The position numbers and the translations under genes are program-made. Below the pieces are notes generated by a model that saw only the letters and a program-made list of their open reading frames with translations, was not told where the DNA came from and made no database searches. Of a DNA stretch of 41,454 nt, positions 1 to 9,400 are shown one piece after another (the stretch's first letter is position 1; each line of letters begins with the position of its first letter). Source of the stretch: DAOUKH01 sp034421515 (GTDB lineage Bacteria; Chloroflexota; Dehalococcoidia; SHYB01). The stretch covers positions 1-41,454 of the forward strand of contig DAOUKH010000005.1 in the NCBI GenBank assembly GCA_034421515.1. The letters run 5' to 3'.

Positions 1-54
1 GGCTACATCAGCGGCCAGGTCCTCTACCTCGACGGCGGCGCCGAGTGGACGTAG
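1..54 (+). CDS. C-terminal end of a short-chain dehydrogenase/reductase (partial)
   Basis: The first 17 codons before a TAG at 52-54 read GYISGQVLYLDGGAEWT. This matches the usual C-terminus of classical SDR enzymes, where a Gly-x-x-x-Gly-Gln segment leads to a hydrophobic strand and an Asp-Gly-Gly turn that closes the substrate side of the Rossmann fold. SDRs oxidise or reduce alcohols and ketones with NAD(P). Only this tail is in the window, so the substrate cannot be judged. The identification rests on one short motif. Confidence 0.65.
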   Translation, partial: GYISGQVLYLDGGAEWT

Positions 55-481
55 CGTGGCGGAGGGAGTGCGTTCCGGCATGCATTTCTCGATGCCATTG
101 AGCGCCAGCGCACAGCGCGACGCCGACACGGACAGGATGAGGAAGGGCTCCGGCGTTGTTGGACGATAGATGGAAGCGTGGCTTAGGCCGAGAGCGGCAA
201 ACATCTCCGGGCAGGATCGTGCCGAACGTGGCACCCAGTGGGGATTGAGGCTCGACCACTTAGGGCGCCCCGGTCGCCAGCGTCGCCAACTACCTGCACT
301 TGTTCGGCCGGTGTGAGTGGTGGTACAAAGGACGCGTGCCAAGCCATGGTCCCTTGACTGTTGAATTCGCGCAGGGACGCGTGCTGCCACAGCGACCAAG
401 GCACCTGCCGGCGCACTCCTTGCGGCATCACGTTTCTGACCCCTTCCGACTTACGGGCCACCGGCGAAGGATGATCGCGCC
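55..481. other. non-coding stretch before the transglutaminase operon
   Basis: These 427 bases separate the SDR fragment from the giant gene. No convincing ORF, RNA gene or strong hairpin is visible; short frames on both strands lack recognisable motifs. It should hold the promoter of the operon, but no good -35/-10 pair is seen. The TTGACT at 354-359 has no acceptable -10 at the right distance. A GAAGGA at 466-471, ten bases before the GTG at 482, is the likely ribosome binding site of the next gene. Confidence 0.5.
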
Positions 482-3400
482 GTGCGACGGATGAACCTAC
501 GCCCACCCGGCGGGTTGTCGAGAAGGTCGGTGCGCCAAGCGGGCCTTCTTCTCGCGTTGGGGGCCTCACTTGCGGGTTTCTTCCTGCTCCTCAACCTGCT
601 CGTACCTCTGGTCTCAACAGGGCCACAGGACATTCTGGCGGTCAAACCCTCCGATGAGGATGAGACAAGCCTACCCACTGGGGTCGCCCTCCTCACATTC
701 GGTGTGATGGCGGTGTCGATCATCCTGGGGGTCGGCGGGCTGCTCGTACTCCGAGACTGGTCCCTGTGGCGCGAAGGCGGGGCCCCGTCGATGCGCTTGC
801 TTCCGGGTTTGTTGGTGGCCGTTGGGCTGATTGGGGTAGGGGGATATCTGGCGTTCTCAGGGATATTGGGACAGGAGATCTTGTATGAGCAGCATCAAGT
901 CCAGCGGGTGTTTCTCCAACCTGCCGGGCTGGTGGTGTTGGCAGGGTTTTTCCTCTCGGTCGCTATCGCGGGAATCCTCAACCCCCGGCTCTTGCTGCCG
1001 GTGCTCGCGGGCTGGCTGACCGTTGGCATCATTCTTGGCTTTCTCAACACGCAGCCGTTGGATGGATTGCGGCTGTTCGAGAGGCCGTCAAGGCTCGAGG
1101 AACCGGTCGAATACAGCGCCATCGTCGAGCGATATCTGCGGCCCGACGAAGTGGTGGGGGTGGACGCGGAGGGTCCCCTTTCCCCGAACCTCGATCCGGT
1201 CGGCACGGAGTTAGCCCCGGCGGCGGCGCCTCGCACTCCCGAAGGTCCCTACATGTCTCTAGATCCGGGGCTGACGACCGCACAGACCCCACGGCTAGCC
1301 CACGAGCCGGTATTCCTTGTGACGGGGGCCGCCAATACGTCGTATCTGCGCGCAGCCACCGGCGACCTCTATGCGAACGGCGCATGGGCGCAGGTGGACC
1401 CTGTTCACATTCCCACGCATGCGGAGGAAAGGGTCCCGGGCTTGGTGGCCTCATTCGTGAGCAGGATCGCCAGCATGCAGGAATCGGGAGAAAGCAGCTT
1501 TTCGCTGAACATGGCGCTGCTTAGACCGCCAACCTCCACGCCGCCGGCAGTCGCGGAGGACCTCATCGCCGTGTCGCCCGCCGGCGAAATCGTCGGATTC
1601 GTGGCCGGCCCCCTCGCCATATCGCAGAGCGTGCGGAGCATACAGGTGGATGTCACCTACCGCCCGTTCAGCGCCACCGTGAGCGTCGACCATGCCCTGA
1701 CCAACTACCGATGGAAGTCATCCGTCCCGACGTATTCGCCGGATGCGTTGATCGGGGCTCCCCCAATTGACGATCCCACTTATCTGCAGCTACCTGAAGA
1801 CCTGCCTCGGCGCATCCATGACCTCGCGGCAGAGATTGCTACGGAAGAGTCGGCGTACTTGCGGGCCAGGGCGATCGAGGAGTACCTGAAGGAGAACTAC
1901 ACTTTCGCGTTTGCCCTGCCGGGGTCGGCCCCGGTACGCCCGCCCGCCGGTCAAGACCCGGTGGACTGGTTCCTCTTCGACCACGGTGAGGGCAGTCACG
2001 GTAACTTCAGCACCGCGTTTGTCGTGCTTGCGCGGGCCGCTGGCGTCCCTGCCAGGGTGGTGTCGGGTTGGGCCATCAGTCCTGGCCAGGAACAGACCGT
2101 CCACTGGGACCAAGCCCACCAATGGGCGGAGGTGGCCTTGGAAGGCTTGGGTTGGATCACCTTTGACCCGTCCCCGCCACAGAGCCTCGGCGATGGGGCC
2201 CCGTTGGGCGACAAAGCGCCGTTGGAGGAAGACAAGGCGCCGTTGGAAGAAGACGAAGTCCCGTTGGAGGAAGAGGCGGAGGACGGCGCTCTACCGCAGG
2301 TGCAAGAGTCCGCTCCTAAGAAAGAGCCCGTGACGGAAGAAGCAATCGAGGCGGCGCTGGAAGATCTCGTGGCCAACGAGGATCCTGAAGTGCGCTTGTT
2401 CGTTCTCGAGGTGCTGGGTGATTCGACCGACCCCGAAGCCCTTCGAAAGTTGGTGGAGGTGCTGGTTGACGAGGGATACGTTGCGGACGAGTTGATCGGC
2501 ATCGAAAAGCTGCAAGCGCTGGACGTCGGTCTCCTGATCTGGGTCCTTCTCAACTACGAACAGCCGGTGATTCGAGCCGCGGCGGCCGATGCGCTGGGCA
2601 AGCTGGGTGATATCGAAGCCCTTGACGCGTTGTCCCAAGCCTTGGCCTCGGACTTGGTCCCCGAGGTCCGTACCGTCGCGGCCGACGCTTTGGCGGAGCT
2701 TGGCGATCCGGCCGCTTTCGCGCCCTTGGTGCGGGCTCTGGCGTCGGACGGCGACGGCATGGTCCGAGCGGCCGCGGCCCAGGCTCTGGGAGAGCTCAAG
2801 GCGCCCGGCACCGCTGAGGTCCTCATCAAGGCTCTGGGCGCCGACCCCGACGAACGGGTGCGAGCGGCCGCGGCCTGGGGGCTGGGCCAGGTAAGGGACG
2901 AGGCGGCCTTGGCGCCTCTTCTGGAAGCCGAGAAGCATGATGACCTGCGGGCCGTCAGGGAGGCCGCGCGGGATGCGCTTTCGGAATGGCCCACATTCTC
3001 TTTGGTCGCTGCATTGCAGGGGTCTCCTCACCCCGAGGCACGGGCAGCCGCGGCCGAGATCATTGGGAGACTCGGATACGTATCGGCCATTCCCGCCTTG
3101 AGCGGGGCGCTCGGCGATCAGGAAGAGGCGATACGGAGCGCCGCGCTCGAGGCTCTGCGTCGGTTGGGCACCCTACTCCCTTTAGAGAACGGCGGCGCCC
3201 TCCTCATCCGCGGACAATCGGAATTGGCGTTCATCCCGGGAGCCACAGCCGACGCGGCGCCTGAGGGCCCAGTCAGGGCGGCTTTCAATGTTGCAGGCGC
3301 GGCTAGAACCACGCTGCTGCGCACGGCAACCGGCGATCACTATGTGGAAGGACGGTGGATCTCCGGGGAGACGGCTGGGGCTCCGCACAGAGGCCGCGAG

Positions 3401-6400
3401 GTTGATCACACCCCCGCTCTTGCAAGACCGGGTGAGGTCGCCTCTTCTTCAGAGGAGCTCCGGGTATCCGTGTCCGACTCGGTGTCTTCCGGACGGCTGC
3501 TGGCAGGGACCGTTCCTACATCGTCGTACCTGCGGACCGTGTCGCTGCCGGGGGCCTTCTGGCCCGAAAGCGGGGTCTTCAACACCAGTGTTTCCACTCG
3601 TCAGTACAGTTGGACGTCATGGATACACGACTACGCTGCCGAGGAACTGGAGGCCAGCCGGACCGTACCCTCCGAGCAGCACACGAGCCTGCCCGATGAC
3701 CTTCCCCAGCGTGTTCGCGACCTTGCGGTTGAGATTACTGCCCGGCATTCGGGCCCCTACCGCAAGGCCGCAGCAATAGAAGAGTACTTGAGGGAGAACT
3801 ACAGATATGAACAGCCCGACATTGATCGGGAGGGGCCACCCGAGGGGCACGATCCCGTCGACTGGTTCCTCTTCGAAAGCGGGGCGGGCACCAGCGGCAA
3901 CTTCAGCAGCGCGTTCGTGGTGCTGGCGCGGTCCGTCGGCATCCCGGCCCGGGTGGTGTCAGGCTGGGCGATAGCGCCGATAGCCGGCAGCCAGGAAGTC
4001 TACTCCGACCAAGCCCACCAGTGGGCCGAGGTGCCGTTCGAAGACCGTGGATGGATTGGCTTCGACCCGACGCCCGGCGGAGCTCCGCTACGCGCATTTG
4101 AGCGGCTCGGGTCGTCACACCCAGGACTCAGGGCGGCTGCGATAAAGGGGCAGCTTGAGCAGATCGCCGGCAGCGACGCGGCGGCGAAGGCGACCGCCCG
4201 TGAACTCCTGGATGCCCTGCTGGAGTCCGCGCATGGCCGGTACCCGTCTGTCCTCCAAGACCTATCAGCCGCCGCCCTCTCCGTTTCCCGAGAGGCTGAA
4301 GCCCTAGGACTCCTTGACGATTTGCTGAGGTCCCTCAGCAGGCAGAACGCCGGCCATACGCCCTTGACTTTAGCGAGCCTAGAGGCATTGTCGCGCGAGC
4401 TAGCAGGCCTCGAACGCGGGACGCGGGAACCGGCGCTCTCCGCGTTAGCCGAGCTGCTGGAAGCCCTGTCAAGCGACCGTCCCACCGCGCCTGCGGGCGC
4501 CCGGGAGGCATTCGTCGATCTGCTTGCACTGCTTTCGGAAAGCGGCTCCACGATTCGACTGGAGAATGGGGGACTACTAATCCGACAGGGCCGGGGCGGG
4601 AGGCAAGGCTTCACGTGGTCCTTCGTCGGAACGACAACCCTTCAATCAACTGGGCTGCCGCATATACCGGTCTTCGAGGTCCGGGGAGCAGCGAATACCG
4701 TACGCTTGCGCACTTCCGTAGGCGACGTGTACGAACATGGCCGGTGGGCCCAGCAAGACCCGGTGTCTGTTCCTTATCCTGCCGGAGGCAGCACCTATGA
4801 CCTGCTCCGGGACATCTTCTATACCCCGGCGCGCGACACGCTATCGCTGCCCAGCGGGCCATTCGAGCCTGCCCTGCTTTTCGGCCCGCAAACGCCCGCT
4901 GCCCGTACGGTAGAGGACCGCATCGAGGTGCTTCCCACAGGGAATGCGGCACGGTTGCCCGCGGGAACCGTGCCGACCTCGCGCACGATGCAACGGGGAG
5001 ATCGGACGGGAGTTCTCTACCCCTATAGCGCCACGTTTTACTCGGAGAGGGTTGTCGCTTCGTACTCCTGGGTCGCCAGCGTGTCAACGTATTCCGACCA
5101 GCAGTTGGCGAGCGCGAATGCCGTGCACGGACTTGCCTACACGGACCTGCCCGATGACCTGCCGGACCGGATTCGCACGCTGGCTCAAAGGATTACGGCC
5201 GGGCAGGCCACCGCCTACGGCAAGGCCAAGGCGCTCGAACGGTACGTAAGCACTCAGTACGTTTACAGACTTGCCCGCACTCCTGAGGAGGCTCGACCAC
5301 CTCCTGGGCGAGACCCGGTTGACTGGTTCCTCTTCGATCATCGAGAGGGGACGTGCGGTGTGTTCAGCAGCGCCTTCGTCGTCTTGGCCCGTTCGATTGG
5401 GCTTCCCGCGAGGGTGGTAGCGGGCTGGGTAATCACACCGACTGACGATAGACAAGTCGTCTACGCGAACCAAGCCCACCAGTGGGCTGAGGTCGCCTTC
5501 GAGGGCCTGGGCTGGGTGAGCTTCGAACCTACGGGTTCAGGCGGCGCGCCATCCAGGGTGGAAGGCCGGTCCGACGATACGAGCAGCGAGGACACAACGC
5601 AAAGCGAGGACACCATCCGTTTGGAGAACGGAGGCGTGCTGACTGTCCGGGACGAAAGACAGGGCGGTGGCGACATCCGCTTCTCTGGCGGAACCTCCAC
5701 ACTTCAGGCCACAGAGCCACCACTCATACCCATATTCAAGGTCCGTGGAGCGGCTAACACGCCGTATCTGCGCGTTGCCGTTGGCGAGGTGTATGAGGAT
5801 GGCCGGTGGCGGGAGCAAGAGTCCGCGACCATTCCCTATACGGCAGGGAGCAGCGTGCAAGACCGGCTTCAAGAGGCCTATTACTCGCCTGGAAGCGGCG
5901 GCCTGCAGCTGCCCAGCGGGCCATTCGATCCGGCCCTGCTCTTTGGGCCGCAAACGGCACCCATCAGTACGGCGCGAGACCGCATAGTGGTGCTGCCCCT
6001 GGAGAGCTCGTCACGTCTTCTGCCAGGGAGGGTCCCCACGTCCCGTACCGTGCAAAGCCTGGACCGCACCGCGGTTATGCACCCCCTTAGCGCCACATTC
6101 TCCTCGGAGACTACCGTCGCTTCCTACTCTTGGGTGTCCATGGTGCCGTCCTACTCGAACGAACAATTGACGAGAGCGAATGCCGTTTATGGACTCGCGC
6201 ACACAGACCTCCCCAACGACCTACCGGACCGGATTCGAGCGCTCGCCGAAAGGATTACGGCCGGCCAGGCTACCGCCTATGGCAAAGCCAAGGCGCTCGA
6301 ACGGTACCTGAGCACTCGGTACACCTACAGGTTTGCCCGCACTCCTGAGGAGGCTCGACCACCCCCGGGGCGAGACCCGGTGGACTGGTTCCTCTTCGAT

Positions 6401-9400
6401 CATCGAGAGGGGACGTGCGGCGTGTTCAGCAGCGCCTTCGCCGTCTTGGCCCGCTCGATTGGGCTTCCGGCGAGAGTGGTGTCGGGGTGGCTCATTGCCC
6501 CGACTGCCGATACGCAGACTGTCTTTGTGGGCCAAGCGCACCAGTGGGCTGAGGTCGCCTTCGAGGGCGTGGGCTGGGTGCGCTTCGAGCCTACGGCGTC
6601 GGGGGGCGCGCCCTCCAGGGTGCAAGACCGGTTCTACAATACCAGGGACGGGGGCGAGTACATCGTCGAAGTACCGGAACCTCCCCGGGACACCGTAACC
6701 AACATCTCGCAATCGCCTGCCGAAATATCGCGAGGGAAGCAGTTCACCGTGCGCGGCACGGTGCATACCACCGCCGGCGTCCCCGTCAGCGGAGTGACCG
6801 TCGAGGTGTACGTCAATGAGACCAAAGACCATGGCGGCACCAAGATAGGAACGGCCGTAACCCGCTTCGGCGGCTTCCAAGCATCGGCCGAGATACCCAC
6901 CGGCCTGAAGCTGGGCTCCTACCAACTCTTGGCCCGCGCCGTTGCCAACGAAGACTTCAATGGGTCGTGGAGCGACCCGGACATCACGGTCTTCTCCGCC
7001 AGCGGACTTGAGCTAACCGGCCCCGCCGAAGTGCCGGTGGATGTGGAAGCGGTATTTCATGGAAGAGTGACCGACGACACCGGTGCGGGTGTCGCGGACC
7101 GGCATGTCAGCGTGACCGTCGACGGGCAGGCCAGGCCACGGGTGACGACCGGCCCAACGGGGTCCTTCAGCCTTTCCATGAATTTCTCCGATCCCGGTCG
7201 GCACTGGGTGGCGGTGGAGTTGGAGGGGCAGGAGTATCTGCTGGACAACCAGGTGCGGTTGGATTTTCAGGTTACGCTGCCTACCTCCATAACCCTCCTC
7301 GTTCCGGCCCTCGTGTCGGTGAGCGAGGGCTTCACCGTGACCGGCGAGCTTCGCGACGCTCGAGGGACACCCCTTTCCGGGGAGTTCGTCTCTCTGACGG
7401 TGGGCGACAATGCTGCAATTCGCACGCTCACCGACAGATCGGGGGTATTCCAAGTCGATAGCCGCGTGAACACGGCGGGCGAGTTCGTGATCCATGCTGA
7501 GTTCTCAGGGCTGGCCCCGACCCTTCCTTCGGAGAAGACGACTCGCCTAACGGCCCGCCACACGGTGTCCTTGTCCCTTAGCGGGCCGAGCCAAATCGAC
7601 ACAGGCAGCAGCGCGCTCTTTACGGGCAGGCTTACTTCCGACACGCTCTCGCCTATCGGCGAACTAGAGATCTCTATAGAAGATGGCGATGGAAGCCATC
7701 TGGCGACGGTGATGACGGACGAGGACGGCCGGTTTGAATACAATCACGCGTCCTTCGACATCGCGGGGCCGCAGTCCCTGACGGCGCGCTTCGCTGGAGG
7801 AGAGTTCGTCGCGCCGCGTTCCGCTAGAGTCAATTTCGGGGTGGTCTCCCCAACCACGCTGAACGTCGAAGGGCCCTTGATACAACGGGACGGCGAATCG
7901 CTGGAGCCTGCCGGCCTCCTCATACAGGGGACCGGAGCGGTCTTCACCGGCAGGCTTACATCGGAAACCGTTTCGCCGATAGGGCGGCGGGAGCTGACGA
8001 TACGAGACGGTGAGGGTCTTGAACTCGCCAAGGTGACCACCACCGAAGACGGATTCTTTGAATACCGGCATCCTTCCTTTGACGTCGCAGGCCTGCACTC
8101 CCTGACATTCAGGTTCCCCGGAACCGAATCCCTTGCGCCGCAGTCCTCGGGAATCAATTTTGGAGTACTCGCGCCCACCACATTGAGTATCGAGGAACCA
8201 ACGATAGTCAGCCTTGGAGGACCCTCCCAGCTAGCGGGGTTCCTCCTCCAGGGCAGCGGAGCACTCCTCACCGGTAGGCTCGCATCGGAGACCGTGATGC
8301 CTATAGGCCGGCAAGAGCTGTCGATCGGGGACGCCGACGGTCGCAAGCTTGCGACCGTGACCACCACGAAGGACGGAGCATTTGAGTACAACCATCCGGC
8401 CTTTGAGACGACCGGACCCCATGCGTTCACCGTCGAGTTCTCCGGTGCGGAGTCCCTTGCGCCGCAGTCCGCGGGAATCACTTTCGAGGTGCTCGCGCCC
8501 ACCACATTGACTATCGAGGAACCCACAATAGTCAGGTCGGGAGAACCCTCCCAGCTAGCCGGGTTCCTCCTCCAGGGCAGCGGAGCGGTGTTCACCGGCA
8601 GGCTCGCATCAGACACCGTTTCCCCAATAGGCCGGCAGGAGCTGTCGATCAGGGACGCCGACGGTCGCAAGCTTGCGACCGTGACCACCACGGAGGACGG
8701 AGCATTTGAGTACAGCCATCCGGCCTTTGAGACGACCGGACCCCATGCGTTCACCGTCGAGTTCTCCGGGGCGGAGTCTCTTGCGCCGCAGTCCGAAGGA
8801 ATCACTTTCGGAGTACTCGCCCCCACGGTTTTGACCATCGCGGAACTGGGGGTAGTCCAGTCGGGACGACCCTTTGAGTTGACGGGCGTGCTCCTGCGAA
8901 GCGATGGGCGTCCCGTTCCCGAGGCCACCGTGCGGGTGAGGGGCCGCGAGTCGTCGGTGCTGGTGACCGACGCGAGTGGGGCGTTCACCTGGGAAGCGAC
9001 GGAAACGCTGCGTGATTCCTCGTCGGGCGCGACTTTCGAATCTAAGCGAGACGTAGAGTTCGTGTTCGAGGGTACGGACCATCTGGCGCCCGCCACCGCC
9101 GGCACAAAGGTGACCGTCGGGGCGCCCCGGATCGTCATGGACCCCGCCGAAAGCGTGGCCCGCGGAGACTCCGTGCTGCTGCGTGGGACGGCGCTGGTAG
9201 GGACCTATCCAGTCCCTGGCGTGGAGGTCTCCATCGGCGGGGTTGCAACCGTTTCTACCAATCAAGCGGGCGGGTTTGGCTACTCCTATCCCGTTGCCGA
9301 GAACTCACCGCTGGGAACAACCCAGGTGGACATTGCAGCCGCCGGCATCGATGCGGCCACAACCGCTGCCGTTGAAGTCAGGTCTGCCCCGAGCCTGATC

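Noticed and set aside
354..382. Promoter of the transglutaminase operon built on TTGACT at 354-359.
   Set aside because: The expected -10 position reads ACGCGT, with no acceptable match at 16-18 bases.
7850..8821. Regular tandem repeats that could suggest a CRISPR array or satellite.
   Set aside because: The unit is 324 bases, stays in frame and encodes a beta domain; there are no short repeats with unique spacers.
7744..9138. A 464-codon open frame on the minus strand across the Ig-like repeats.
   Set aside because: It is antisense to the repeated part of the giant gene and repeats with it. It has no recognisable domain or ribosome site; such frames are common in GC-rich DNA.
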